DNA from: Alnus glutinosa
Lineage: Eukaryota > Streptophyta > Magnoliopsida > Fagales > Betulaceae
NCBI RefSeq assembly: GCF_958979055.1
Contig: NC_084886.1
Coordinates: 7,819,154 to 7,883,153 of the forward strand
DNA: 64,000 bases
Reading direction: 5' to 3'
In this document: positions 23,601 to 35,605 of the stretch, in pieces
Layout of the letters: the number at the start of each line of letters is the position of its first letter
Position numbering within the stretch: the stretch's first letter is position 1
Notes under the pieces: model-generated
The model's database searches: none
What the model was told of the DNA's origin: nothing
The model's input: the letters and a program-made list of their open reading frames with translations, nothing else
Program-made: the position numbers and the translations under genes

Positions 23601-24354
23601 CCACGCTTGCATAAAAAAGAGAGCTCTTGATGATTAACCACCGCCACTGCCAGTGTAAAATATTAGAAAGACCTCCCCAAGCTTTCTTCCGCACTTTGAT
23701 TGTTTATCATTCTCGAGAAATTTTTGTACCATCTTTTATTTCTTTATTTAACTTACTTTCTATCTTTTATCTTTTCTTTTTCAGTGATTTTATTAAATCT
23801 CTCTATTTTTTTAGCTTACTCCATTGTTCTTGGTTCAAGAACTTATTAACATCTATAAAATAGGGTTTGTTTGGTCAAGAAATCAAAACCCACAACCTTC
23901 TCCTCCCATTCACACACATTGATCATATACTATATATATATATAACATCAAGCAGCGTGCAATTGTGCATTATTTGAGGGGAGATCTAAGGTATCTGAGC
24001 CTGATAACTAAACCGTCTTATCTATCTTGTGTGCTGCTGGTATAGATTATGGGGGCATCCTCCTGCTAAATTATTGAAATTAGCCTCTAATCCCTCCTTT
24101 CACCACCACAGATGTTTTTTGTTTTTTATGTTATGGCTGGCTTGTATAATTTTAAGTTTTGAATTGACGGGTCAATGGCATTGTGTATCTTGTGTAGCGT
24201 GTGTCTGATGTAAATTAACTGATTTGATTTAACGGAAAATAAATGTAAAAACTTATTTGATAAAAAATGCAAATTTTAAGGGGTGATGTGATAAGTTTGA
24301 AACTTAAAAGAAAAGAAAAAATAATAATTAATAAAAGGTGAAATCTAGATTATT

Positions 24355-24900
24355 GGAGTTTTTTTATACATTTTTCTCGTAGTAATACTTATATAATGTC
24401 CTCCCAAATTATAGACTGCATTAATGTTTCCTAAGCTACCAAAAATTTAGAATATACTCTTTTGCTTCAAAAAGGCAAAAATTACCCAAATTTTATTTCA
24501 ATAACATAAAAATATCCTATAAATTCGAAAAAAGAAAAATTTAAAACTAGAAAAAAAAAAATGAAATTTAAATTCAAAACTATAAACTACAAAAAAAAAA
24601 AAAAAAAGAACAAAAAACAAAAACAAAAAGAGAGAGAGAGAGGGAGAGAGGCGAGAAGAGGGGTGGCCGCGCTACCCCTTGGCCATTCCCTTTTCCAGAT
24701 TTTTTTTTTTGATTTCTTAGTTTTTGGTTTTTTTGAATTTTGAATTTTGAATTTTTTTAAATGTTTATAAGGGTATTTTTGTTAATTGGGAGTACATTGC
24801 AAATTTTTGGTAGTTTTAAGGAACATTGATGCAATATTTAGTTTAAATGACATTATAAATTGGGTGTTAGTTTAAGGAGAATATGTGTATATTTTCTTTT
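24355..24900. mobile_element. Foldback element with a GC-rich core
   Basis: The left arm (ATAATGTCCTCCCAAATTATA, CTACCAAAAATTTAGAATATA) is roughly the reverse complement of the right arm (TGCAAATTTTTGGTAG, CATTATAAATTGGGTGTTAG). Between them is a purine run and GGGGTGGCCGCGCTACCCC. The borders are approximate. Confidence 0.5.
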
Positions 24901-25451
24901 CTTTTCTTTTCTCAAATTCAAGGTTGCTATTATCTTGAACTTTAAGGGTATGCTTGGAATTACGTTAAAAAATTTAAAAAATATTTTTTGTACATAAAAG
25001 GTTGTGCAAAACAAAAATAAGCCAGTTTTTGGATCTTCCTTTCTCCATGCAAGTGTTAAGGCTTAATGCTTTAAAATAATAATAATAATTTTATTTAAAA
25101 ATAAATTAATCAATAAAAATAGATAGTATGCTTTCGTAACTTAGGTCATTAGTGGATGTACTCAAGTAATTTGTTGTCCAAATTACTATTGGACAAAAAA
25201 TATGAGAACGTTTTTATGAGATTTAGTTGTCCGAGTAGAGGGTATATTATCTGAGACTTATTCAAACAAGTAAACTCTATAAAAACTTTCACACACTTAT
25301 TACAATTCAAACAGTAAAATTGTCGATAATGTATTTTCTCTTTTTCTTTGATGCCATTATTACTTAGCATTGGGACTTGCAATCACAAAGACCCAAGCTT
25401 TAAAATAATAAATCTCTCTTTGCACTTGCTTTATAACACTACAAAATTAGG

Positions 25452-26040
25452 TGTTGATTTGGTAAAGATAGAAGAGTATTTTGGATTTTGAATTTTGAAA
25501 AATGTAAAATTTGGGAATTGATTTAGTGTGAGCTATTTTTATATAGTGTTGTTTGTGGGGTTCAAAAATGAAAATTGTATTGGGAGAATTTTGTGAAGTT
25601 TTTGAAAAACCAAAAACTGAGAAGTATTTTTACAAAATAAAAGAAAAACTTTAATTTTTTCTTTTCTTTTTTGAAAACCAAAGAGTTTTGCTCTAAGTTG
25701 TTGCCACCACTTTCATTGTGTTGATATGGCGTCCTTGGTTGCCATATCTTTCTAGCGGCCATCTCTTAGCCACCAAGACTACAGCATTATCCCAACATTT
25801 TTTTATTTAAAAAAAATATTATTGTTTTTATTTGTTATACATGTAATAAACACCCCTATGAAAAAATACTTGTACATGAACAATCTCCTCCCTAGACAAA
25901 TATATATATATATAATATTAATTATTTTTTAAAAATATATTATGTGTTTTATATTTTGATAAGTGTTTTGTCATTTTCAACGTTTGAGAAGTGAAAAAAA
26001 AAAAAAAAAAAGTTTTAAATTTTTTAACAAATAGACCGTA
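25452..26040. mobile_element. Diverged relative of the non-autonomous element at 19050-20282
   Basis: It shares GTTGTTTGTGGGGTTC, AAAATAAAAGAAAAAC, a GGCCATCTC/AGCCACCAAG core and GTGTTTTATATTTTGATAAG with the bHLH intron element. It is non-coding and its ends are degraded. Confidence 0.4.
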
Positions 26041-28147
26041 GGATTCGAATCCCATCAAATACCTAGGGCTAAGTTTTTTCTAGGGTACAATACACTTTTT
26101 ATAGACCATTTATTTAAAGCGAGCGGTCCGAATCTTGCCAACAATGGCAAAAACAAAAGAGTTTGGTGGTTCTGATGCAATACAGCGCCCAAACAGCCGA
26201 TCTGGAGTGGTTCGGCCGAGATATGTTACATGCACATCTCTTATACATCACTTTTCTAAATTAATCATTGGATCTATATGACCCACACGTGGATCCTTGT
26301 GGGTCTTACAAATTCAATGATTGATTTAAAAAAGTAATATACAAAAATCATTTATCGGTTCGGCTACCCCACTAGAAACACTCATTCTTTTTTCTTTTCT
26401 TTTTTTTCTTTTTTTAACATTTTTACATTGTTGATGAGATCGATCAATCCATGCAAGCTAGACCCAAGATGGTAGATACTGCACGGTATTTGAATCCGTA
26501 AGAAGTAAAAGTGTATTTGTGCTTACTGGGTTGGTTTCACAAGGCATGGTAAGATAAGAAAAAAAAAAAGAATTTTATATTGGTGTACACCACTCCATCT
26601 GTTAAAGAAAAGGGGATCGATCGTAATCAGATTCCTTGGATGGTATCATTTTCTCCACATAAAATTATTGGAAAGCCAAGAACTTGGCAAATGGGGTTTC
26701 GCCACGTTTAAAGGTGTGTCCTTTCGGAGACTTATTGAGTGGTACCATATATATGTAAACGATAAAAATAACAATTAAAGTACAATTATATAAATATGAT
26801 ATTAGTAAGAGTTGGTTCACGGTTGGCAACTTGGCATGGCTCTCCTTTTCGGAAAGCTAAATCCAAGCATTCAAATCCCGTCCAAAAACAACATGGGGCA
26901 GGGGTTGGGGATTCGAGATCTCTTAACCACAGCTTTCTAATTCTTTAACCCCTCTCTCTCTCACTGATTATTACTTTTTCTCTCTTCCCTTTAATCTTAT
27001 TGAAATGCTAAGAGTATCAAATCTTTTATCAAGAGATGGACACCAAAATTAAGTTAGCTAGAACTGGAGAGCAGATCTTGAAGTTAATTTTTTAAGAGGT
27101 TCGGTTTGAGATTTTTGGAAAAGAGAAGTTCAAGAAGACTATAGACAACATCAACCTATGTCACAAATGGAATATTGATGTTAACATTTTGTGTTAGTTC
27201 AGTTTGTTGTTTGAACATTTGTCTGTTTAGTTGTTTTCGTGTTAGAATTGTTTTCACAGGATTATTCTCTGTTTGTAATGTGTTTTGATGTTTGTTGATA
27301 TTCTTTGTACAGTTGATTCTTTTGTTAATAATAGATCTCCTTATTCATTAAATATATATATATTGTTTTGATCATCTCCAATAAATAAGCTCCACACCAT
27401 CTTACTACCCATCTCTTAGTAAAAGATTAGATACCTTTAACATTTCTTATCAAATAAATGAGATTTTGTTTAATCTCTTTTTTTCAAACTTACGTGACTG
27501 TTTTTACCGCACGTACATAAATATTTACATTTTATTACGTGAAAAATTACCATATCAATTTATAAAGAACTATATATAATATACTCCATTGTATTTTTTA
27601 CATAAAGTGTGATAGCAGAAATTTATGAGATTGGACTATTGGATCGATCAATGTCCTTCCCGTAGAAAAATTAAGGAAATGAAATAGATGCATGCACATT
27701 AGTTAAGATGCTCAATCAAGTGTAATTAATAAATTAGTTAAGAAAATAGGCTTATTGTATTCCTATCGTGGCTTGAACTTCAAAGCTCATAGGTTTGACT
27801 TAGTCATATCCAGTTAATTTATTGTTTTTTTTTTTTTTAATTAGTTAATTTATTGTTGGTGTACGTTAAGTTAAGTTATATATAACTTGCTAGAGATGCA
27901 AAGATCTGCTAAAAGAAAAAACGTGGGATGCAAAGATCTTGAAGTTGAAGAGTAGAGAGGAAGAATGTCAGTTGGGTCTACAATTAAAGGTGATGATGAA
28001 TCTCCATAAAGTTTTATGAATTTCATGTACTGATTCACTTTGTTCAAACTTTTTTTGGCCCTTTCGGCTCACTTTTTCTTGATGGAAGAATACCTAAAAA
28101 GCTCTTACCTTGACTGTTCATAGTGGATATTATATGTGCGAGTAATT

Positions 28148-28152
<5 letters not shown>

Positions 28153-28205
<53 letters not shown>
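28153..28205. repeat. (AT)n microsatellite, target of the gypsy insertion
   Basis: About 26 AT units run into the 5' LTR at 28206. ATATATATTG continues on the far side of the element at 39987, so the element landed inside this tract. Confidence 0.9.
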
Positions 28206-28209
<4 letters not shown>

Positions 28210-29131
28210 AGGGATAAAATCAACCCTAGAGACACGTGGATCCAATGACATCTCGGAGTTATGTCTCGGCTACTTGTTCCGCATGGTTCTATCCAGTAAA
28301 GGGAAGGACGTTTAGGTCCGAAGACATCTCGGAGATATGACGATGTCTCGGTCTTAAAATTCCAGGTTACGGTGTGTAAAATATCCCGAGATCTCCCAGC
28401 CAAGAGGGAGTGAACGTATCTCGGATATTTGTGCCTCGGAGTAATAACACCTCGGTATGATATCGAGTCGGTGCGGTATCTTCTCGGGGTTATATCCATT
28501 GGATGAGTCAACATCTCAGAGTATAAACATCTCGGACTTACACAACCCTGTTATGGTGCGGATATATCCCGAGATCTCCAGGTAAAAGCAGAAACGTCTC
28601 GGATATCATCACCTCGGAGGTCAGCTGAAATGTGCTACAATCTCTTAGGAAGGTGCCATGCGCCACACCCGTCTCAGAATTCGATAAGGATAGAATCCCA
28701 GGAGATCAGGGATAAACTACAGATCCATGATTTATGGGATAAGATGATTATTGACATGGAATCGAATTTAAAGAAGTACAAACGCAATCAACTGCGGATT
28801 CAACACTCCTATTCAAATTTCCAGAAGATATGATGAAAATTCAAACCGGGCTAGGACTCCTCAAACTCCTAATCCAACTCAATGTCAAGAAGGTCCGGCC
28901 TATAAATAAAGATCGTCACACCAGGTATAAGATACGAATTCTCTAAGCTCTTGAGATTAAGATTAAGGATTCTATACAGAAAACCTTTTAGACTGACTTA
29001 GGCATCGGAGTGGGCGTGGTCGGCACCCCCGACGAGTTGTTTGTTCCTTTTTGCAGGGTTGAAATGTTCGGTAAAAAGTCAGGCAGCGAATCCTTAGGCG
29101 ACACGTCACCATACCGGAAACTGTACCAACA
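28206..29131 (+). repeat. 5' LTR of the Tat-like element (926 bp)
   Basis: It runs from TGTTAGGG to CCAACA. U3 carries 13 CTCGG or CCGAG words between 28252 and 28617, and ATCCCGAGATCTCC occurs twice about 183 bp apart, indicating internal duplication. TATAAATAAA at 28901-28910 is the likely TATA box. It matches 39061-39986 in length and, by eye, in every base. Confidence 0.95.
28901..28908 (+). promoter_or_regulatory. LTR TATA box
   Basis: TATAAATA follows GGTCCGGCC in U3, about 230 bp before the LTR end, with a likely start near 28935. The identical copy in the 3' LTR is at 39756-39763. Confidence 0.65.
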
Positions 29132-29132
29132 G

Positions 29133-29150
29133 TTTGGCGCCGTCTGTGGG
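29133..29150 (+). other. Primer-binding site
   Basis: TTTGGCGCCGTCTGTGGG starts two bases after the LTR. Its TGGCGCCGT matches the complement of the plant tRNA-Asp 3' end over nine bases, and then diverges. Confidence 0.7.
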
Positions 29151-29185
29151 AACGATCAATTGTTCTTACGAAAAACAAATCCGCA

Positions 29186-31135
29186 ATGGTGACGACGAGA
29201 CGTTCCAAATCGATCTTAAACGAAGTGCCGCCATCCAGCCGAGACGATGCTCGTGGAGAAGCAGAATCTGCGGATCCAGAGGCTCGAATAACCCAACTGA
29301 GTCAACAGTTAGCCCAGGCGCAGAAGAATGTGGAGGATTTGTTGGCTCAGAACGCTGTGCTCCTAGCCGCACGAACTCCGCCGCCCGATCATGATGTAGC
29401 CGATGGGACAAACCACGAAGGTTCAGGAGAGAGAAACGGGCGGAACGAGAATCGTGGAGAGCCCATCAATCCGGTTCCACCCACGGAGGCAGAAAGGAGG
29501 TTGCAGAAGATGGTCCAGGATCTGGGCGCGAAATATGATATGCTGTCAAAGACGATTGACCAGAGGCGTGATGGGAAGGAGTCCCTTGTTGACAACCTCT
29601 TCCAGCACAAGGAATCCATATTCACCGAAGAAGTGTCCAACTGCGACTTACCCGGAAGATTCAAGGTACCTGACATTCCTGTCTTCTCTGGCAGCGAAGA
29701 TCCAGTGGAGCATCTGGACAATTTCAGGTCCCATGTCTCCCTGCACAAGACACCAGATGCTGTGGCATGCCGAGCTTTTCCTCTCACCCTGTCAGGAAAA
29801 GCCCGAGACTGGCTCAGGAATCTCGCACCAAGGTCGATTGATTGCTTCGACACCCTTGGACGAAAATTCCTGGCCCAGTTCGTATCCGGGAGAGCTAGAA
29901 GGAAACCCCGAGGGTACTTACTCTCTGTGCAGCAGGGACCAAATGAGTCTCTAAAAGACTATCTGTGGAGGTTCAACCAGGAGAAGCTGAACACAGAGAG
30001 TGCACCAGACGACTTCATTTACGGTGCAATCTTTCAAGGCTTGAAAAAAGATGGACCTCTGATGGCGGAATTGGCGTTGAAACCGCCGAAAGATCTTCAA
30101 ACCTTTATGGTGAAGATGGACAGGTACATCAACCAGGAAGAAACGCTCCGAGCTCTCCTCAGTAATTCCCAGCAACAACAGCAGCCGTCCACTGAGAAGC
30201 CTAACAAAAAGAAGAATCCTGAGCCAGTACAGGATGCTGGTCCCGCAGAATATAAGAAGGTGAAGAAAAATTTCGGAGATTATAAGTGGACACCGTTGAA
30301 CACCTCCATCACCGAGGTGCTCATGGAACTCAAGAAAGATCCGAATTACCAGAAACCGAGACCCATTCAAGGAAATCCCCCTCCATATTTGGCTCACAAG
30401 TACTGCGCCTTCCACGATTCACACGGTCATCTGACCGAGCAGTGTGTTTCATTGAGGCAGTTGATCGAGAAATTCATTGAAAATGGGAAGCTAGTCCGAT
30501 TCCTCGCCAATGAGAGGAATCGACAGGAGCGAGATCACTATCCGAGGCCTAGGAGGGAAGAAGATCGGGATAATAGAAGAAACTATCAACCGAGACAAGA
30601 TGAAAGAAGAGAAAGAAGCCGAGAGCCAGCACCTCGGCCTCGGAGGGATGAAAGAAGGGAGAGAAGTAGAAGCAGGCCTCGGGGGGCACAGCAGGGCAAT
30701 ATCCCTATCATCCACACCATCTCGGGAGGATTCGGAGGAGGAGGCGAGTCCAACTCAGCTCGGAAAGCATACGCCAGGCAGCTCGATGATTTCGAAGTTT
30801 ACTCGGTCCAGAGGCCCCCAAAATCTCGGAAGTATAACCCTCTGGTTATAGGGTTTTCTGATGATGATTATGCTGGAGTCTCGCTTCCGCACACAGACGC
30901 CCTCGTGGTCACCTTGACCATAGCAAACTATCAGACCCGGCGGATCCTCATTGACACTGGGAGCTCGGCTGATATTCTGTTTAAATCAGCTTTCGATCAC
31001 ATGGGTGTTCCATTGGAAAAGTTGGTTCCGGTCTCGTGCCAGCTACAGGGTTTTGCCGGAGAGAAGGTGTTGCCTCTCGGTTCTATCGATTTACCTGTGA
31101 CAGCCGGGACTTATGGTAAAATTCCTAATAGTTGA
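29186..31135 (+). CDS. gag: Gag and protease of the Tat-like element (649 aa)
   Basis: The ATG at 29186 lies 35 bp after the primer site. The N-terminus is a short coiled coil ([20 protein letters not shown]). Residues about 160-340 are a retrotransposon gag domain ([48 protein letters not shown]). A region rich in Arg and Glu follows, with [15 protein letters not shown] resembling a zinc knuckle (residues about 405-420). Near residue 590 is the aspartic protease motif [12 protein letters not shown]. The frame ends at TGA 31133-31135, shortly after the protease C-terminal part; the continuing similarity resumes in the +1 frame at 31113. Gag would form the particle core and protease would process the polyprotein. 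Confidence 0.92.
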   Translation: MVTTRRSKSILNEVPPSSRDDARGEAESADPEARITQLSQQLAQAQKNVEDLLAQNAVLLAARTPPPDHDVADGTNHEGSGERNGRNENRGEPINPVPPTEAERRLQKMVQDLGAKYDMLSKTIDQRRDGKESLVDNLFQHKESIFTEEVSNCDLPGRFKVPDIPVFSGSEDPVEHLDNFRSHVSLHKTPDAVACRAFPLTLSGKARDWLRNLAPRSIDCFDTLGRKFLAQFVSGRARRKPRGYLLSVQQGPNESLKDYLWRFNQEKLNTESAPDDFIYGAIFQGLKKDGPLMAELALKPPKDLQTFMVKMDRYINQEETLRALLSNSQQQQQPSTEKPNKKKNPEPVQDAGPAEYKKVKKNFGDYKWTPLNTSITEVLMELKKDPNYQKPRPIQGNPPPYLAHKYCAFHDSHGHLTEQCVSLRQLIEKFIENGKLVRFLANERNRQERDHYPRPRREEDRDNRRNYQPRQDERRERSREPAPRPRRDERRERSRSRPRGAQQGNIPIIHTISGGFGGGGESNSARKAYARQLDDFEVYSVQRPPKSRKYNPLVIGFSDDDYAGVSLPHTDALVVTLTIANYQTRRILIDTGSSADILFKSAFDHMGVPLEKLVPVSCQLQGFAGEKVLPLGSIDLPVTAGTYGKIPNS

Positions 31136-34100
31136 TAAGGTCTCGGCCTACAATGCAATTATAGGACGTACGGCTCTCAACGATTTCAAAGCGGTGACTT
31201 CAACACCACATCTCAGCATGAAGTTTCCAACAGAAGAAGGAGTTGGAGAGGTAAAAGGAGACCAGAAGGAGGCTAGGAGATGCTACAATCTGTCCTTGAA
31301 AGATACCCCGAGGCAGCACGGTCGGGGGGAGAGAACTAAGGAGGATGGAAAATAGCAATCACCGTTGGGGGAGCCTGTGGAAGCCTTGGAGGAGTTCGAG
31401 ATAGGCGACTCGGGAAACAAAATTCATATAGGCTCACAACTCCCTCAACCCCGGAAGGAAGATCTGGTGGCGTTCTTGAGGCGCAACAAAGATGTATTTG
31501 CCTGGAGCCATGAAGACATGCCGGGGATTGATCCCTCGGTTATAGTCCATAAGCTGAATGTGGACCCAAATTATCGCCCTGTGAAGCAGAGAAGAAGAGC
31601 TTTTGCCGCCGAACGAAACACGGCAGTTGCTGAAGAAGTAGAGAAGTTGCTGAAAGCTGGATTCATCCGAGAGGTAGATTATCCCGAATGGCTGGCCAAT
31701 GTAGTGCTGGTAAAGAAGTCCAACGGGAAGTGGAGGATGTGTGTAGACTTCACCGACCTGAATAAAGCATGTCCGAAGGATAGCTTTCCCCTGCCTCGGA
31801 TTGATTTATTGGTGGATTCGACGGCCGGGCATGAGCTCTTGAGCTTCATGGATGCCTTCTCGGGGTACAATCAGATCTGCATGGAAGAAACAGACCAGGA
31901 GAAAACTGCTTTCATCACAGACCGAGGACTTTATTGCTATAAGATGATGCCCTTCGGATTGAAGAATGCTGGAGCCACATATCAACGACTGGTGAACCGG
32001 ATGTTTCAAAGTCAAATTGGCCGAAACGTTGAGGCATACGTAGATGACATACTGGTTAAGAGTGTTCGGGCAAACAAACACATAGAAGACCTCCGAGAAA
32101 CTTTTCGGACTCTAAGAAAATACAACATGAAGCTCAACCCTGCAAAGTGCGCTTTCGGAGTTTCTTCAGGCAAGTTCCTGGGGTTTATGGTATCACAAAG
32201 GGGCATTGAAGCTAATCCAGAGAAGGTCAGAGCTGTCCTCGAGATGGAGGCCCCGAGAACAACAAAACAACTTCAACGACTGACAGGGAGAATTGCGGCC
32301 TTGAACCGTTTCATATCACGGTCGACAGATAAGTGCCTTCCCTTCTTTAAAATTTTACGAAAAGCATTTATATGGAGTGAGGATTGTGAAGAAGCTTTCG
32401 AAAAATTGAAGGAATATCTGGCCAATCCACCACTGTTGAGCTGCCCAACCGAAGGGGAGATTCTTTATCTCTATCTGGCAGTCTCTCCCTCAGCAGTAAG
32501 CTCGGTGCTAGTCCGAGAAGATTCAGGGGTTCAGAAACCGGTCTACTTTACAAGCAAAGCACTTCATGGTGCGGAGGGGAGATACCCTCGGATCGAGAAG
32601 TTGGCGTTCGCTTTAATCATTTCAGCTAGAAGATTGAGGCCATACTTTCAAGCTCACGCTATCCGAGTTTTAACCGAGTATCCAATGAAGAAGGTGTTGC
32701 AAAAGCCTGACCTCTCGGGAAGGTTAGTCAACTGGGCGGTGGAGCTCGGACAGTTTGATATCGAGTTTCATCCTCGGACGGCTATCAAAGGACAGGCTTT
32801 AGCAGATTTCCTGGTAGAATTCTGTAACATTCCTGAAGCAGAAGAACTTCCTAAGGAGTCAACCTGGGTTGTGTTTGTAGATGGCTCCTCTACACAGAGC
32901 AGAAGCGGAGTAGGAGTCCTCCTCAGGAATCCCGAAGGGCAAGAATTCGGTTTTGCTGTGAAACTGGACTTCGTTACAACAAACAATGAAGCTGAGTACG
33001 AAGCGGTGATAGCAGGTTTGGCATTATCCCGAGAGATGGGGGCAACCAATGTCGAAATCCGGAGTGACTCTCAGGTGGTCGTAGGCCAAGTCCAAGGGCA
33101 ATTCGAAGCACAAGAAGATAGAATGGCCAGGTATTTGGAAGAAGTACGGAGATTCCAGTCCTATTTTGAAAGGTTTGTCATCACAAATATACCTCGGGAG
33201 GAAAACATTCGAGCTGATGAATTCTCAAAGATCGCGTCGGGAACAGAGGAAGAGATGGAAGCGTCAAGAAGGCAAATTATTGTTCTGACCGAGCCTTCGA
33301 TAGCCCCGAGGACCAAGGTTATGGAAGTAGACTCAGCACCGGAGGAGCCAGAGTGGGCTAGGGACATTATCCAGTTCCTTAGACATGGGTTGTTGCCCGA
33401 AGATAAGGTTGCAGCTCGGAGGGTGAAGATACAAGCAGCACGGTTTTGCCTCCTCGGGGATACACTGTACAAAAGGGGATATTCCGAACCCCTTCTCAAA
33501 TGCCTCTCCAAGGCCGAATCGAATTATGTCCTCAGGGAAATTCATGAAGGAGTGTGCGGAGACCACTCAGGAGGAAGGATGCTGGCGCAAAAAACCATCC
33601 GAGCAGGTTACTATTGGCCCACGATCAAAAAAGACTCAGCTCTTCTTGTCAAAGCCTGTGATAAATGCCAGAGATTCGCAAGAATCATGAAAGCAAGTCC
33701 CGAGAAGCTCATCCCCCTCACTTCTCCATGGCCATTTGCAAAATGGGGGGTGGATATAGTTGGTCCGATGCCGGTAGGAAAAGGTGGACGGAAGTTCTTG
33801 ATTGTAGCTGTAGACTACTTTACTAAATGGGCGGAAGCAGAAGCATTAGCAGCTATAACTACTGCGAATGCCATAACCTTCCTCTGGAAGTCAGTGGTGT
33901 GCCGGTTCGGGATTCCCCATGCTTTCGTCACAGATAATGGGAAGCAGTTTGACTGTGAACCGTTTCGGAAGTGGTGTTCGGAGCTCCGTATCCGAAACCA
34001 TTATGCTTCGGTACAATACCCGAAGGCAAATGGTCAAGTAGAGGCGACAAACAAGACCTTGGTAAAGATCCTGAAGAAAAAGCTTGATAAAAAGAAAGGA

Positions 34101-34589
34101 GCATGGGTTGATTACGTTCCAGAGGTGCTGTGGTCGTACCGAACCACCAGAAGAACTCCAACGGGCGAGACACCATTCTCACTTACATACGGAACCGAGG
34201 CTGTGATTCCTGTGGAAGTAGGATCTCCAAGCTTCCGGGTGGCTCACTACAATCCAGGACTCAACGACGAGAATGCTAAGGTACACCTGGACCTGTTGCA
34301 AGAGAAAAGAGACGACGCTCATGTCACATGGGCGGCATATCAGAATCGAACGGCTCGGTACTTTAACAAACAGGTGGTGCCCAGAAAGTTCCAAATCGGA
34401 GATTGGGTACTCAGGAAGGTGAGCTTGATGACGAAAGATCCAACGGAAGGCAAAATGGGACCCGGATGGGAAGGCCCCTACAAGGTAATAGGATGCCATC
34501 AGAAGGGAGCTTATCGCTTGATGACCGAGACCGGAAAGATACTTCCAAGATCATGGAATGCCGAGCACCTGAAAAAATATTTTATGTAG
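31113..34589 (+). CDS. pol: Pol of the Tat-like element, interrupted by one TAG
   Basis: This +1 frame opens after a TGA at 31098 and has an ATG at 31113, 20 bp before the gag stop. The first 80 codons finish the protease region ([19 protein letters not shown]). A TAG at 31353-31355, followed by CAATCA, separates it from a 1075-codon stretch in the same frame. That stretch has RT with [11 protein letters not shown] and YVDD (residues 225-228 counted from 31365), RNase H, a second RNase H-like domain starting [11 protein letters not shown], the integrase zinc finger ([16 protein letters not shown]) and core motifs [20 protein letters not shown] and GQVEATNK. It ends without a chromodomain. There is no ATG directly after the TAG, so read-through or mutation must explain it. 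Confidence 0.9.
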
Positions 34590-34708
34590 TTCATTGTTCT
34601 CTTTTTTCAGTTTTTTACAAACAATTTCATATTCAATAAAGAATGTCTATTCCCAGTATCTACTGACAATCGCAGAAATCCAAGAATCAATCCGATTTAC
34701 ATACTTGG

Positions 34709-35605
34709 GAAAAGCCTCTCGGTTTGTCCAAAACCGAGAGCAAGAAAAGTCTCTCGGTCACTCAGTACCGAGAGCAGGAAAAGCCTCTCGGTTTGTCCAA
34801 AACCGAGAGCAGGAAGAGTCTCTCGGTCACTCAGTACCGAGAGCAGGAAAAGCCTCTCGGTTTGTCCAAAACCGAGAGCAAGAAAAGTCTCTCGGTCACT
34901 CAGTACCGAGAACAGGAAAAGCCTCTCGGTTTGTCCAAAACCGAGAGCAAGAAAAGTCTCTTGGTCATTCAACACCAAGAGCAGGAAAAGTCTCTCGGTC
35001 ACTCAGTACCGAGAGCAGGAAAAGCCTCTCGGTTTGTCCAAAACCGAGAGCAAGAAAAGTCTCTCGGTCACTCAGTACCGAGAGCAGGAAAAGCCTCTCG
35101 GTTTGTCCAAAACCGAGAGCAAGAAAAGTCTCTCGGTCACTCAGTACCGAGAGCAGGAAAAGCCTCTCGGTTTGTCCAAAACCGAGAGCAAGAAAAGTCT
35201 CTTGGTCATTCAACACCAAGAGCAGGAAAAGTCTCTCGGTCACTCAGCACCGAGAGCAGGAAAAGCCTCTCGGTTTGTCCAAAACCGAGAGCAAGAAAAG
35301 TCTCTTGGTCATTCAACACCAAGAGCAGGAAAAGTCTCTCGGTCACTCAGTACCGAGAGCAGGACAAGTCTCTCGGTTTGTTCAACACCAAGAGCAGGAA
35401 AAGTCTCTCGGTCACTCAGCACCGAGAGCAGGAAAAGCCTCTCGGTTTGTCCAAAACCGAGAGCAAGAAAAGTCTCTTGGTCATTCAACACCAAGAGCAG
35501 GAAAAGTCTCTCGGTCACTCAGTACCGAGAGCAGGACAAGTCTCTCGGTTTGTTCGACACCAAGAACAGGAAAAGTCTCTCGGTCTTTCCAAAACCGAGA
35601 GCAAG
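34709..35605. repeat. Tandem array of about 26 short hairpins (69 bp dimer)
   Basis: The dimer is 35+34 bp. Type A has arms CTCTCGGTTT/AAACCGAGAG and loop GTCCA; type B has arms CTCTCGGT/ACCGAGAG and loop CACTCAGT; type C has arms CTCTTGGT/ACCAAGAG, in which both arms changed together. Linkers are CAAGAAAAGT and CAGGAAAAGC. A few units pair imperfectly (near 34888, 35369 and 35541), and decayed units continue to about 35745. The array lies between the pol stop and the end of the antisense gene, so it would be in the 3' parts of both transcripts. Because 69 is a multiple of 3 and the unit lacks stops, several frames stay open; these are not called genes. Confidence 0.95.

Larger units (their letters stand above)
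23601..28152. other. Long intergenic stretch with decayed repeats
   Basis: No host gene is recognised. It contains two transposon-like stretches listed separately, several poly-A/T runs, and at 27180-27350 a T/G-rich segment beginning TGTTAACATTTTGTGTTAG that follows AATGGAATATTGA. That could be the 3' LTR start of a copia-type remnant, but no coding domain confirms it. Confidence 0.4.

Noticed and set aside
28630..28833. 67-codon open frame present in both LTRs
   Set aside because: It is identical only because the LTRs are identical. It has no domain, and chance frames of this size are common.
34709..35605. CRISPR-like look of the array
   Set aside because: There are no unique spacers of fixed length, the units are hairpins with short repeated linkers, and the array lies inside a plant retrotransposon.
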